DNA of 64,000 nt from Luzula sylvatica (Eukaryota; Streptophyta; Magnoliopsida; Poales; Juncaceae), in NCBI GenBank assembly GCA_946800325.1, contig OX326959.1:46003566-46067565 (forward strand), read 5' to 3'. The notes under the pieces were generated by a model that worked only from the letters and a program-made list of their open reading frames with translations, searched no databases and was not told the DNA's origin. Positions 26,901 through 41,400 of the stretch are shown here, piece by piece. Every line of letters begins with the position of its first letter. Positions within the stretch are counted from its first letter, which is position 1. Both the position numbers and the translations under genes were made by a program.

Positions 26901-28400
26901 TGTTAGACTTCAGTTTTTGATTTTTTGCAAAAAATTGAAATTTGTATGTGTTAGTCTTCAATCATGGAATTTTTTGAGAAAATCATGAAAAATGAAGTAT
27001 TTTGCTAATTTTAGAGAACTATTTTGGTATTTTTTAGAAAAAATGATAATTGATATTTTTGAAGGTGTTAGACTTCAGTTTTTTATTTTATGCAAAAAAT
27101 TGGAAAAATAGAAATTTGTATGTGTTAGTCTTGAATCCCGGTGTTTTTTGAGAAAAACATGAAAAATGAGGTATTTTGCTCATTTTAGAGAACTATTTTG
27201 GTCTTTTTTAGAAAAAATGATAATTGATATTTTTGAAGGTGTTAGACTTCAGTTTTTGATTTTCTGCAAAAAATAGGAAAAATAGAAATTTGTATGTGTT
27301 AGTCTTCAATCACGAAGTTTTTTGAGAAAAACATGAATAATGAAGTATTTTGCTCATTTTAGAGAACTATTTTGGACTCTTTTAGAAAAAATGATAATTG
27401 ATATTTTTGAAGGTGTTAGACATCAGTTTTTGATTTTTTGCAAAAAATTGGAAAAATAGAAATTTGTATGTGTTAGTCTTCAATCACGGAATTTTTTGAG
27501 AAAAGCATGAAAAATGAAGTATTTTGCTTATTTTAGAGAACTATTTTGGTCTTTTTTAGAAAAAATGATAATTGATATTTTTGAAGGTGTTAGACTTCAG
27601 TTTTTGATTTTTTTCTAAAAATTGAAAAAATTGAAATTTGTATGTATTAGTCTTCAATTACGGAATTTTTTGAGAAAAACATGAAAAGTGAAGTATTTTG
27701 CTCATTTTAGAGAACTATTTTGGTCTTTTTTAGAAAAAATGATAATTGATATTTTTGAAGGTGTTAGACATCAGTTTTTGATTTTATGCAAAAAATAGGA
27801 AAAATAGAAATTTGTATGTGTTAGTCTTCAATCCCGGAGTTTTTTGAGAAAAACATGAAAAATGAAGTATTTTTCTCATTTTAGTGAACTATTTTGGTAT
27901 TTTTTAGAAAAAATGATAATAGATATTTTTTAAGTTGTTAGACTTCATGTTTTTGATTTTTTGCAAAAAATTGGAAAAATTGAAATTTGTATGTGTTACT
28001 CTTCAATCACGGAATTTTTTGAGAAAATCATGAAAAATGATGTATTTTGCACATTTTAGAGAACTATTTTGGTCTTTTTTAGAAAAAATGATAATTGATA
28101 TTTTTTAAGGTGTTAGACTTCAGTTTTTGATTTTATGCAAAAAATAGGAAAATTAGAAATTTGTATGTGTTAGTCTTCAATCCCGAAGTTTTTCGAGAAA
28201 AACATGAAAAATGAAATATTTTGCTCATTTTAAAGAAATATTTTTGGTCTTTTTTAGAAAAAATGATAATTGATACTTTTGAAGGTGTTAGACTTCAGTT
28301 TTTGATTTTTTTCAAAAAATTGGAAAAATTGAAATTTGTATTTGTTAGTCTTCAATCACGAAATTTTTTGAGAAAAACATGAAAAGTGAAGTATTTTGCT
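20903..28400 (+). repeat. Higher-order repeat block B (2,217-bp unit)
   Basis: TAGACTTCCG lies at 20903, 23121 and 26211 (intervals 2218 and 3090). GTAGACTTCATTTTTTT lies at 21247, 23465 and 26555 (2218 and 3090). GACTTCATGTTTTTG lies near 22640, 24856, 25729 and 27946 (about 2216, 873 and 2217). The block is thus three nearly identical 2,217-bp units, with an 873-bp (five-monomer) partial duplication inserted between the second and third. Sequence between copies looks nearly identical by eye, indicating recent homogenisation. Confidence 0.85.
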
Positions 28401-28499
28401 CATTTTAGAGAACTATTTTGGTCTTTTTTTAAAAAAATGATAATTGATATTTTTGAAGGTGTTAGACTTCAGTTTTTGATTTTATGCAAAAAATAGGAA

Positions 28500-31400
28500 A
28501 AATAGAAATTTGTATGTGTTAGTCTTCAATCCCGGAGTTTTTTGAGAAAAACGTGAAAAATGAAGTATTTTGCTCATTTTAGTGAACTATTTTGGTCTTT
28601 TTTAGAAAAAATGATAATTGATATTTTTCAAGGTGTTAGACTTCAGTTTTTGATTTTTTACAAAAAATTGGAAAAATTGAAATTTGTATGTGTCAGTCTT
28701 CAATCACGGAATTTTTTGAGAAAATCATGATAAATGAAGTATTTTCCTCATTTTAGAGAACTATTTTGGTCTTTTTTAGAAAAAATGATAATTGATATTT
28801 TTGAAGGTGTTAGACTTCAGTTTTTGATTTAATGCAAAAAATAGGAAAAGTAGAAATTTGTATGTGTTAGTCTTCAATCCCGAAGTTTTTCGAGAAAAAC
28901 ATGAAAAATGAAGTATTTTGCACATTTTAAAGAACTATTTTGGTCTTTTTTAGAAAAAATGATAATTGATATTTTTTAAGGTGTTAGACTTCAGTTTTTG
29001 ATTTTGTGCAAAAAATAGGAAAAATAGAAATTTGTATCTGTTACTCTTCAATCACGGAATTTTTTGAGAAAATCATGATAAATGAAGTATTTTCCTCATT
29101 TTAGAGAACTATTTTGGTCTTTTTTAGAAAAAATGATAATTGATATTTTTTAAGGTGTTAGACTTCAGTTTTTGATTTTATGCAAAAAATAGGAAAAATA
29201 GAAATTTGTATGTGTTAGTCTTCAATCCCGAAGTTTTTCGAGAAAAACATGAAAAATGAAGTATTTTGCTCATTTTAAAGAACTATTTTGGTCTTTTTTA
29301 GAAAAAATGATAATTGATACTTTTGAAGGTGTTAGACTTCGGTTTTTGATTTTTTTCAAAAAATTGGAAAAATTGAAATTTGTATGTGTTAGTCTTCAAT
29401 CACGGAATTTTTTGAGAAAAACATGAAAAGTGAAGTATTTTGCTCATTTTAGAGAACTATTTTGGTCTTTTTTTGAAAAAATGATAATTGATATTTTTGA
29501 AGGTGTTAGACTTCAGTTTTTGATTTTATGCAAAAAATAGGAAAAATAGAAATTTGTATGTGTTAGTCTTCAATCCCGGAGTTTTTTGAGAAAAACGTGA
29601 AAAATGAAGTATTTTGCTCATTTTAGTGAACTATTTTGGTCTTTTTTAGAAAAAATGATAATTGATATTTTTCAAGGTGTTAGACTTCAGTTTTTGATTT
29701 TTTACAAAAAATTGGAAAAATTGAAATTTGTATGTGTCAGTCTTCAATCACGGAATTTTTTGAGAAAAACATGAAAAATGAAGTATTTAGCTCATTTTAG
29801 AGAACTATTTTGGTCTTTTTTAGACTTCATTTTTTGTTTTTTTGCAAAAAATTTGGAAAATTGAAATTTGTATGTGTTAGTCTTGAATCACAGAATTTTT
29901 TGAGAAAATCAAGAAAAATGAAGTATTTTGCTCATTTTAGAGAACTGTTTTGGTCTTTTTTAGAAAAAATGATAATTGATATTTTTGAAGGTGTTAGACT
30001 TCAGTTTTTGATTTTATGCAAAAAATAGAAATTTGTATGTGTTAGTCTTCAATCCCGGAGTTTTTTGAGAAAAACATGAAAAATGAAGTATTTTCCTCAT
30101 TTTAGTGAACTATTTTGGTCATTTTTAGAAAAAATGATAATTGATATTTTTTATGGTGTTAGACTTCAGTTTTTGATTTTGTTCAAAAAATAGGAAAAAT
30201 AGAAATTTGTATGTGTTACTCTTCAATCACGGAATTTTTTGGGAAAATCATGAAAAATGAAGTATTTTCCTCATTTTAGAGAATTATTTTGGTCTTTTTT
30301 AGAAAAAATGATAATTGATATTTTTGAAGGTGTTAGACTTCAGTTTTTGATTTAATGCAAAAAATAGGAAAAATAGAAATTTGTATGTGTTAGTCTTCAA
30401 TCCCGAAGTTTTTCGAGAAAAACATGAAAAATGAAGTATTTTGCACATTTTAAAGAACTATTTTGATCTTTTTTAGAAAAAATGATAATTGATATTTTTG
30501 AAGGTCTTAGACTTCAGTTTTTGATTTTTTGCAAAAAATTTGAAAAATTGATATTTGTATGTGTTAGTCTTCAATCACGCAATTTTTTGAGAAAAACATG
30601 AACAGTGAAGTATTTTGCTCATTTTAGAGAACTATTTTGGTCTTTTTTAGAAAAAATGATAATTGATATTTTTGAAGGTGTTAGACTTCAGTTTTTGATT
30701 TTATGCAAAAAATAGGAAAAATAGAAATTTGTATGTGTTAGTCTTCAATCCCGGAGTTTTTTGAGAAAAACATGAAAAATGAAGTATTTTGCTCATTTTA
30801 GAGAACTATTTTGGACTCTTTTAGAAAAAATGATAATTGATATTTTTGAAGGTGTTAGACATCAGTTTTTGATTTTTTGCAAAAAATTGAAAAATAGAAA
30901 TTTGTATGTGTTAGTCTTCAATGACGGAATTTTTTGAGAAAAACATGAAAAATGAAGTATTTTGCTCATTTTAGAGAACTATTTTGGTCTTTTTTGGAAA
31001 AAATGATAATTGATATTTTTGAGGGTGTTAGACTTCAGTTTTTGATTTTTTGCAAAAAATTGGAATTTGTATGTGTTAGTCTTCAATCGCGGAGTTTTTT
31101 GAGAAAAACATGAAAAATGAAGTATTTTCATCATTTTAGTGAACTATTTTGGTCTTTTTTAGAAAAAATGATAATTGATATTTTTTAAGGTGTTAGACTT
31201 CAGTTTTTGATTTTGTGCAAAAAATAGGAAAAATAGAAATTTGTATGTGTTACTCTTCAATCACGGAATTTTTTGAGAAAATCATGATAAATGAAGTATT
31301 TTCCTCATTTTAGAGAACTATTTTGGTCTTTTTTTGAAAATATGATAATTGATATTTTTGAAGGTGTTAGACTTCAGTTTTTGATTTAATGCAAAAAATA

Positions 31401-34200
31401 GGAAAAGTAGAAATTTGTATGTGTTAGTCTTCAATCCCGAAGTTTTTCGAGAAAAACATGAAAAATGAAGTATTTTGCACATTTTAAAGAACTATTTTGG
31501 TCTTTTTTAGAAAAAATGATAATTGATATTTTTGAAGGTGTTAGACTTCAGTTTTTGATTTTTTGTAAAAAATTGGAAAAATTGAAATTTTTATGTGTTA
31601 GTCTTCAATCACGGAATTTTTTGAGAAAAACATGAAAAGTGAAGTATTTTGCTCATTTTAGAGAACTATTTTGGTCTTTTTTAGAAAAAATGATAATTGA
31701 TATTTTTGAAGGTGTTAGACTTCAGTTTTGGATTTTATGCAAAAAATAGGACAAATAGAAATATGTATGTGTTAGTCTTCAATCCCGGAGTTTTTTGAGA
31801 AAAACATGAAAAATGATGTATTTTGCTCATTTTTGTGAACTATTTTGGTCTTTTTTAGAAAAAATGATAATTGATATTTTTTAAGGTGTTAGACTTCAGT
31901 TTTTGATTTTATGCAAAAAATTGGAAAAATTGAAATTTGTATGTGTTAGTCTTCAATACCGGAGTTTTTTGAGAAAAACATGAAAAATGAAGTATTTTGC
32001 TCATTCTAGTGAACTATTTTGGTCTTTTTTAGAAAAAATGATAATTGATATTTTTTAAGGTGTTAGACTTCAGTTTTTGATTTTTTGCAAAAAAATGGAA
32101 AAATAGAAATTTGTATGTGTTAGTCTTCAATCACGGAATTTTTTGAGAAAAACATGAAAAAGGAAGTATTTTGCTCATTTTGGAGAACTATTTTGGTGTT
32201 TTTTAGACTTCAGTTTTTGATTTTTTGCAAAAAATTGGAAAAATTGAAATTTGTATGTGTTAGTCTTCAATCACGGAATTTTTTGAGAAAAACATGAAAA
32301 ATGAAGTATCTTGCTCATTTTAGAGAACTGTTTTGGTCTTTTTTAGAAAAAATGATAATTGATATTTTTGAAGGTGTTAGACTTCACTTTTTGATTTTAT
32401 GCAAAAAATAAGAAAAATAGAAATTTGTATGTGTTAGTCTTCAATCCCGGAGTTTTTTGAGAAAAACATGAAAAATGAAGTATTTTGCTCATTTTAGAGA
32501 ACTATTTTCGTCTTTTTTGGAAAAAATGATAATTGATATTTTTGAAGGTGTTAGACTTCATTTTCTAATTTTTTGCAAAAAATTGGAAAAATTGAAATTA
32601 GTATGTGTTACTGTTCAATCACGGAATTTTTTGAGAAAATCATTAAAAATGAAGTATTTTGCTTATTTTAGAGAACTATTTTGATCTTTTTTAGAAAAAA
32701 TGATAATTGATATTTTTGAAGGTGTTAGACTTCAGTTGTTTATTTTATGCAAAAATTAGGAAAAATAGAAATGTGTATGTGTTAGTCTTCAATCCCGGAG
32801 TTTTTCGAGAAAAACATGAAAAATGAAGTATTTTGCTCATTTTAGGGAACTACTTTGGTCTTTTTTAGAAAAATTGATAATTGATATTTTTGAGGGTGTT
32901 AGACTTCAGTTTTTGATTTTTTGAAAAAAATTGGAAAAATTGAAATTTGTATGTGTTTGTCTTCAATCACGGAATTTTTTGAGAAAAACATGAAAAGTGA
33001 AGTATTTTGCTCATTTTAGAGAACTATTCAGGTCTTTTTTAGAAAAAATGATAATTGATATTTTTGAAGGTGTTAGACTTCAGTTTTTTATTTTTTGCAA
33101 AAAATTGGAAAAATTGAAATTTGTATGTGTTAGTCTTCAATCCCGGAGTTTTTTGAGAAAAACATGAAAAATGAAGTATTTTGCTCATTTTAGTGAACTA
33201 TTTTGGTCTTTTTTAGAAAAAATGATAATTGATATTTTTTAAGGTGTTAGACTTCAGTTTTTGATTTTTTGAAAAAAAATTGGAAAAAGTGAAATTTGTA
33301 TGTGTTAGTCTTCAATCACGGAATTTTTTGAGAAAAACATGAAAAATGAAGTATTTTTCTCATTTTAGAGAACTATTTTGGTCTTTTTTAGAAAAAATGA
33401 TAATTGATATTTTTGAAGGTGTTAGACTTCAGTTTTTGATTTTTTGCAAAAAATTGGAAAAATTGAAATTTGTATGTGTTACTCTTCAATCACGGAATGT
33501 TTTGAGAAAATCATGAAAAATGAAGTAGTTTGCTCATTTTAAAGAACTATTTTGGTCTTTTTTAGATAAAATGATAATTGATATTTTTTAAGGTGTTAGA
33601 CTTCAGTTTTTGATTTTATGCAAAAAATTGGAAAAATTGAAATTTGTATGCGTTAGTCTTCAATACCGGAGTTTTTTGAGAAAAACATGAAAAATGAAGT
33701 ATTTTGCTCATTCTAGTGAACTATTTTGGTCTCTTTTACAAAAAATGATAATTGATATTTTTTAAGGTGTTAGACTTCAGTTTTTGATTTTTTGCAAAAA
33801 ATATGAAAAATTGAAATTTGTATGTGTTAGTCTTCAATCTCGGAGTTTTTTGAGAAAAACATGAAAAATTAAGTATTTTGCTCATTTTAGAGAACTATTT
33901 TTGTCTTTTTTAGACTTCCGTTTTTGATTTTTTGCAAAAAATTGGAAAAATTGAAATTTGTATGTGTTAGTCTTCAATCACGCAATTTTTTGAGAAAATC
34001 ATGAATAATGAAGTATTTTGCTCATTTTAGAGAACTATTTAGGTCTTTTTTAGAAAAAATGATAATTGATATTTTTTAAGGTGTTAGACTTCAGTTTTTG
34101 ATTTTATGCAAAAAATAGGAAAAATAGAAATTTGTATGTGTTAGTCTTCAATCCCGGAGTATTTTGAGAAAAACATGACAAATGAAGTATTTTGATCATT
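28500..34200 (+). repeat. Mixed satellite block with dispersed duplicated segment
   Basis: Contains the second copy of a segment also found near 19.0-20.5 kb and 38.6-40.4 kb (see the separate finding). From about 31.8 to 33.9 kb the monomers are less regular, with single-base variants such as TTTTGGATTTTATGC (31727), TTTTCTAATTTTTTGC (32563) and TTGAAAAAAATTGG. No higher-order period was obvious in that stretch. No foreign insertion seen. Confidence 0.7.
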
Positions 34201-34254
34201 TTAGATAACTATTTTGGTCTTTTTTAGAAAAAATGATAATTTATATTTTTGAAG

Positions 34255-37200
34255 GTAGACTTCATTTTTTTATTTTTTGCAAAAATTGGAAAAATAGAAA
34301 TTTGTATGTGTTAATTCTTCAATCACGAAGTTTTTTGAGAAAAACATGAAAAATGAAGTATTTTGCTCATTTTAGAGAACTATTTTGGACTCTTTTAGAA
34401 AAAATGATAATTGATATTTTTGAAGGTGTTAGACATCAGTTTTTGATTTTTTGCAAAAAATTGGAAAAATAGAAATTTGTATGTGTTAGTCTTCAATCAC
34501 GGAATTTTTTGAGAAAAACATGAAAAGTGAAGTATTTTGTTCATTTTAGAGAACTATTTTGGTCTTTTTTACAAAAAATGATAATTGATATTTTTGAAGG
34601 TGTTAGACTTCAGTTTTTGATTTTTTGCAAAAAATTGAAATTTGTATGTGTTAGTCTTCAATCACGGAATTTTTTGAGAAAATCATGAAAAATGAAGTAT
34701 TTTGCTAATTTTAGAGAACTATTTTGGTCTTTTTTAGAAAAAATGATAATTGATATTTTTGAAGGTGTTAGACTTCAGTTTTTTATTTTATGCAAAAAAT
34801 TGGAAAAATAGAAATTTGTATGTGTTAGTCTTGAATACCGGTGTTTTTTGAGAAAAACATGAAAAATGAGGTATTTTGCTCATTTTAGAGAACTATTTTG
34901 GTCTTTTTTAGAAAAAATGATAATTGATATTTTTGAAGGTGTTAGACTTCAGTTTTTGATTTTCTGCAAAAAATAGGAAAAATAGAAATTTGTATGTGTT
35001 AGTCTTCAATCACGAAGTTTTCTGAGAAAAACATGAATAATGAAGTATTTTGCTCATTTTAGAGAACTATTTTGGACTCTTTTAGAAAAAATGATAATTG
35101 ATATTTTTGAAGGTGTTAGACATCAGTTTTTGATTTTTTGCAAAAAATTGGAAAAATAGAAATTTGTATGTGTTAGTCTTCAATCCCGAAGTTTTTCGAG
35201 AAAAACATGAAAAATGAAGTATTTTGCTCATTTTAAAGAACTATTTTGGTCTTTTTTAGAAAAAATGATAATTGATATTTTTGAAGGTGTTAGACTTCAG
35301 TTTTTGATTTTTTTCTAAAAATTGAAAAAATTGAAATTTGTATGTATTAGTCTTCAATTACGGAATTTTTTGAGAAAAACATGAAAAGTGAAGTATTTTG
35401 CTCATTTTAGAGAACTATTTTGGTCTTTTTTAGAAAAAATGATAATTGATATTTTTGAAGGTGTTAGACTTCAGTTTTTGATTTTATGCAAAAAATAGGA
35501 AAAATAGAAATTTGTATGTGTTAGTCTTCAATCCCGGAGTTTTTTGAGAAAAACATGAAAAATGAAGTATTTTGCTCATTTTAGTGAACTATTTTGGTAT
35601 TTTTTAGAAAAAATGATAATAGATATTTTTTAAGGTGTTTGACTTCATGTTTTTGATTTTTTGCAAAAAATTGGAAAAATTGAAATTTGTATGTGTTACT
35701 CTTCAATCACGGAATTTTTTGAGAAAATCATGAAAAATGATGTATTTTGCACATTTCAGAGAACTATTTTGGTCTTTTTTTGAAAAAATGATAATTGATA
35801 TTTTTGAAGGTGTTAGACTTCAGTTTTTGATTTTATGCAAAAAATTGGAAAAATAGAAATTTGTATGTGTTAAGTCTTCAATGACGGAATTTTTTGAGAA
35901 AAACATGAAAAGTGAAGTATTTTGCTCATTTTAGAGAACTATTTTGGTCTTTTTTACAAAAAATGATAATTGATATTTTTGAAGGTGTTAGACTTCAGTT
36001 TTTGATTTTTTGCAAAAAATTGAAATTTGTATGTGTTAGTCTTCAATCACGGAATTTTTTGAGAAAATCATGAAAAATGAAGTATTTTGCTAATTTTAGA
36101 GAACTATTTTGGTCTTTTTTAGAAAAAATGATAATTGATATTTTTGAAGGTGTTAGACTTCAGTTTTTTATTTTATGCAAAAAATTGGAGAAATAGAAAT
36201 TTGTATGTGTTAGTCTTGAATACCGGTGTTTTTTGAGAAAAACATGAAAAATGAGGTATTTTGCTCATTTTAGAGAACTATTTTGGTCTTTTTTAGAAAA
36301 AATGATAATTGATATTTTTGAAGGTGTTAGACTTCAGTTTTTGATTTTCTGCAAAAAATAGGAAAAATAGAAATTTGTATGTGTTAGTCTTCAATCACGA
36401 AGTTTTCTGAGAAAAACATGAATAATGAAGTATTTTGCTCATTTTAGAGAACTATTTTGGACTCTTTTAGAAAAAATGATAATTGATATTTTTGAAGGTG
36501 TTAGACATCAGTTTTTGATTTTTTGCAAAAAATTGGAAAAATAGAAATTTGTATGTGTTAGTCTTCAATCCCGAAGTTTTTCGAGAAAAACATGAAAAAT
36601 GAAGTATTTTGCTCATTTTAAAGAACTATTTTGGTCTTTTTTAGAAAAAATGATAATTGATATTTTTGAAGGTGTTAGACTTCAGTTTTTGATTTTTTTC
36701 TAAAAATTGAAAAAATTGAAATTTGTATGTATTAGTCTTCAATTACGGAATTTTTTGAGAAAAACATGAAAAGTGAAGTATTTTGCTCATTTTAGAGAAC
36801 TATTTTGGTCTTTTTTAGAAAAAATGATAATTTATATTTTTGAAGGTGTTAGACTTCAGTTTTTGATTTTATGCAAAAAATAGGAAAAATAGAAATTTGT
36901 ATGTGTTAGTCTTCAATCCCGGAGTTTTTTGAGAAAAACATGAAAAATGAAGTATTTTGCTCATTTTAGTGAACTATTTTGGTATTTTTTAGAAAAAATG
37001 ATAATAGATATTTTTTAAGGTGTTTGACTTCATGTTTTTGATTTTTTGCAAAAAATTGGAAAAATTTTAATTTGTATGTGTTACTCTTCAATCACGGAAT
37101 TTTTTGAGAAAATCATGAAAAATGATGTATTTTGCACATTTCAGAGAACTATTTTGGTCTTTTTTTGAAAAAATGATAATTGATATTTTTGAAGGTGTTA

Positions 37201-38450
37201 GACTTCAGTTTTTGATTTTATGCAAAAAATAGGAAAAATAGAAATTTGTATGTGTTAGTCTTCAATCCCGAAGTTTTTCGAGAAAAACATGAAAAATGAA
37301 GTATTTTGCTCATTTTAAAGAACTATTTTGGTCTTTTTTAGAAAAAATGATAATTGATACTTTTGAAGGTGTTAGACTTCAGTTTTTGATTTTATGCAAA
37401 AAATAGGAAAAATAGAAATTTGTATGTGTTAGTCTTCAATCACGAAGTTTTTTGAGAAAAACATGAATAATGAAGTATTTTGCTCATTTTAGAGAACTAT
37501 TTTGGACTCTTTTAGAAAAAATGATAATTGATATTTTTGAAGGTGTTAGACATCAGTTTTTGATTTTTTGCAAAAAATTGGAAAAATAGAAATTTGTATG
37601 TGTTAGTCTTCAATCACGGAATTTTTTGAGCAAAGCATGAAAAATGAAGTATTTTGCTTATTTTAGAGAACTATTTTGGTCTTTTTTAGAAAAAATGATA
37701 ATTGATATTTTTGAAGGTGTTAGACTTCAGTTTTTGATTTTTTTCTAAAAATTGAAAAAATTGAAATTTGTATGTATTAGTCTTCAATTACGGAATTTTT
37801 TGAGAAAAACATGAAAAGTGAAGTATTTTGCTCATTTTAGAGAACTATTTTGGTCTTTTTTAGAAAAAATGATAATTGATATTTTTGAAGGTGTTAGACT
37901 TCTGTTTTTGATTTTATGCAAAAAATAGGAAAAATAGAAATTTGTATGTGTTAGTCTTCAATCCCGGAGTTTTTTGAGAAAAACATGAAAAATGAAGTAT
38001 TTTGCTCATTTTAGTGAACTATTTTGGTATTTTTTAGAAAAAATGATAATAGATATTTTTTAAGGTGTTTGACTTCATGTTTTTGATTTTTTGCAAAAAA
38101 TTGGAAAAATTGAAATTTGTATGTGTTACTCTTCAATCACGGAATTTTTTGAGAAAATCATGAAAAATGATGTATTTTGCACATTTCAGAGAACTATTTT
38201 GGTCTTTTTTAGAAAAAATGATAATTGATATTTTTGAAGGTGTTAGACTTCAGTTTTTGATTTTATGCAAAAAATAGGAAAAATAGAAATTTGAATGTGT
38301 TAGTCTTCAATCCCGAAGTTTTTCGAGAAAAACATGAAAAATGAAGTATTTTGCTCATTTTAAAGAACTATTTTGGTCTTTTTTAGAAAAAATGATAATT
38401 GATACTTTTGAAGGTGTTAGACTTCAGTTTTTGATTTTTTTCAAAAAAAT
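34255..38450 (+). repeat. Higher-order repeat block C (1,385- and 1,045-bp units)
   Basis: TTGAATACCGGTG occurs at 34831 and 36216; CACGAAGTTTTCTGAG at 35011 and 36396; GACTTCATGTTTTTG at 35641 and 37026: all 1,385 bp apart (eight monomers, slightly shortened). The last marker recurs again at 38071, 1,045 bp later (six monomers). The left edge repeats the block-B marker GTAGACTTCATTTTTTT at 34255, 7,700 bp after its previous copy, so block C is a rearranged derivative of block B. Confidence 0.8.
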
Positions 38451-41400
38451 TGGAAAAATTGAAATTTGTATGTGTTAGTCTTCAATCCCGGAGTTTTTTG
38501 AGAAAAACATGAAAAATTAAGTATTTTGCTCATTTGAGTGAACTATTTTGGTCTTTTTTAGAAAAAATGAAAATTGATATTTTTCAAGGTGTTAGACTTC
38601 AGTTTTTGATTTTTTACAAAAAATTGGAAATATTGAAATTTGTATGTGTCAGTCTTCAATCACGGAATTTTTTGAGAAAAACATGAAAAATGAAGTATTT
38701 AGCTCATTTTAGAGAACTATTTTGGTCTTTTTTAGACTTCAGTTTTTGTTTTTTTGCAAAAAATTGGAAAAATTGAAATTTGTATGTGTTAGTCTTGAAT
38801 CACAGAATTTTTTGAGAAAATCAAGAAAAATGAAGTATTTTGCTCATTTTAGAGAACTGTTTTGGTCTTTTTTAGAAAAAATGATAATTGATATTTTTGA
38901 AGGTGTTAGACTTCAGTTTTTGATTTTATGCAAAAAATAGAAATTTGTATGTGTTAGTCTTCAATCCCGGAGTTTTTTGAGAAAAACATGAAAAATGAAG
39001 TATTTTCCTCATTTTAGTGAACTATTTTGGTCTTTTTTAGAAAAAATGATAATTGATATTTTTTAAGGTGTTAGACTTCAGTTTTTGATTTTGTGCAAAA
39101 AATAGGAAAAATAGAAATTTGTATGTGTTACTCTTCAATCACGGAATTTTTTGAGAAAATCATGAAAAATGAAGTATTTTCCTCATTTTAGAGAATTATT
39201 TTGGTCTTTTTTATAAAAATGATAATTGATATTTTTGAAGGTGTTAGACTTCAGTTTTTGATTTAATGCAAAAAATAGGAAAAATAGAAATTTGTATGTG
39301 TTAGTCTTCAATCCCGAAGTTTTTCGAGAAAAACATGAAAAATGAAGTATTTTGCACATTTTAAAGAACTATTTTGATCTTTTTTAGAAAAAATGATAAT
39401 TGATATTTTTGAAAGTCTTAGACTTCAGTTTTTGATTTTTTGCAAAAAATTTGAAAAATTGAAATTTGTATGTGTTAGTCTTCAATCACGCAATTTTTTG
39501 AGAAAAACATGAAAAGTAAAGTATTTTGCTCATTTTAGAGAACTATTTTGGTCTTTTTTAGAAAAAATGATAATTGATATTTTTGAAGGTGTTAGACTTC
39601 AGTTTTTGATTTTATGCAAAAAATAGGAAAAATAGAAATTTGTATGTGTTAGTCTTCAATCCCGGAGTTTTTTTAGAAAAACATGAAAAATGAAGTATTT
39701 TGCTCATTTTAGGGAACTATTTTGGACTCTTTTAGAAAAAATGATAATTGATATTTTTGAAGGTGTTAGACATCAGTTTTTGATTTTTTGCAAAAAATTG
39801 GAAAAATAGAAATTTGTATGTGTTAGTCTTCAATGACGGAATTTTTTGAGAAAAACATGAAAAATGAAGTATTTTGCTCATTTTAGAGAACTATTTTGGT
39901 CTTTTTTGGAAAAAATGATAATTGATATTTTTGAGGGTGTTAGACTTCAGTTTTTGATTTTTTGCAAAAAATTGGAATTTGTATGTGTTAGTCTTCAATC
40001 GCGGAGTTTTTTGAGAAAAACATGAAAAATGAAGTATTTTCATCATTTTAGTGAACTATTTTGGTCTTTTTTAGAAAAAATGATAATTGATATTTTTTAA
40101 GGTGTTAGACTTCAGTTTTTGATTTTGTGCAAAAAATAGGAAAAATAGAAATTTGTATGTGTTACTCTTCAATCACGGAATTTTTTGAGAAAATCGTGAT
40201 AAATGAAGTATTTTCCTCATTTTAGAGAACTATTTTGGTCTTTTTTAGAAAAAATGATAATTAATATTTTTGAAGGTGTTAGACTTCAGTTTTTGATTTA
40301 ATGCAAAAAATAGGAAAAGTAGAAATTTGTATGTGTTAGTCTTCAATCCCGAAGTTTTTCGAGAAAAACATGAAAAATGAAGTATTTTGCACATTTTAAA
40401 GAACTATTTTGGTCTTTTTTAGAAAAAATGATAATTGATATTTTTGAAGGCGTTAGACTTCAGTTTTTGATTTTTTGTAAAAAATTGGAAAAATTGAAAT
40501 TTGTATGTGTTAGTCTTCAATCACGGAATTTTTTGAGAAAAACATGAAAAGTGAAGTATTTTGCTCATTTTAGAGAACTATTTTGGTCTTTTTTAGACTT
40601 CAGTTTTTGATTTTTTGCAAAAAATTGGAAAAATTGAAATTTGAATGTGTTAGTCTTCAATCACGGAATTTTTTGGGAAAATCAAGAAAAATGAAGTATT
40701 TTGCTCATTTCAGAGAACTATTTTGGTCTTTTTTAGAAAAAATGATAATTGATATTTTTGAAGGTGTTAGACTTCAGTTTTGGATTTTATGCAAAAAATA
40801 GGACAAATAGAAATATGTATGTGTTAGTCTTCAATCCCGGAGTTTTTTGAGAAAAACATGAAAAATGAAGTATTTTGCTCATTTTAGTGAACTATTTTGG
40901 TCTTTTTTAGAAAAAATGATAATTGATATTTTTTAAGGTGTTAGACTTCAGTTTTTGATTTTTTGCAAAAAATTGGAAAAATTGAAATTTGTATGTGTTA
41001 GTCTTCAATCACGGAATTTTTTGAGAAAAACATGAAAAATGAAGTATTTTGCTCATTTTAGAGAACAATTTTGGTCTTTTTTAGACTTCAGTTTTTGATT
41101 TTTTGCAAAAAATTGGAAAAATTGAAATTTGAATGTGTTAGTCTTCAATCACGGAATTTTTTGGGAAAATCAAGAAAAATGAAGTATTTTGCTCATTTTA
41201 GAGAACTGTTTTGGTCTTTTTTAGAAAAAATGATAATTGATATTTTTGAAGGTGTTAGACTTCAGTGTTTGATTTTATGCAAAAAATAGGAAAAATAGAA
41301 ATTTGTATGTGTTAGTTTTCAATCCCGGAGTTTTTTGAGAAAAACATGAAGAATGAAGTATTTTGCTCATTTTAGAGAACTATTTTGGTCTTTTTTAGAA

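Noticed and set aside
191..41289. About 25 conserved reading frames of 60-86 residues reading like VFFRLQFLIFCKKLEKLKF
   Set aside because: They arise wherever a 140-bp truncated monomer joins a 174-bp one, giving a frame through satellite DNA. Conservation is nucleotide homogenisation; composition and lack of any gene context argue against coding.
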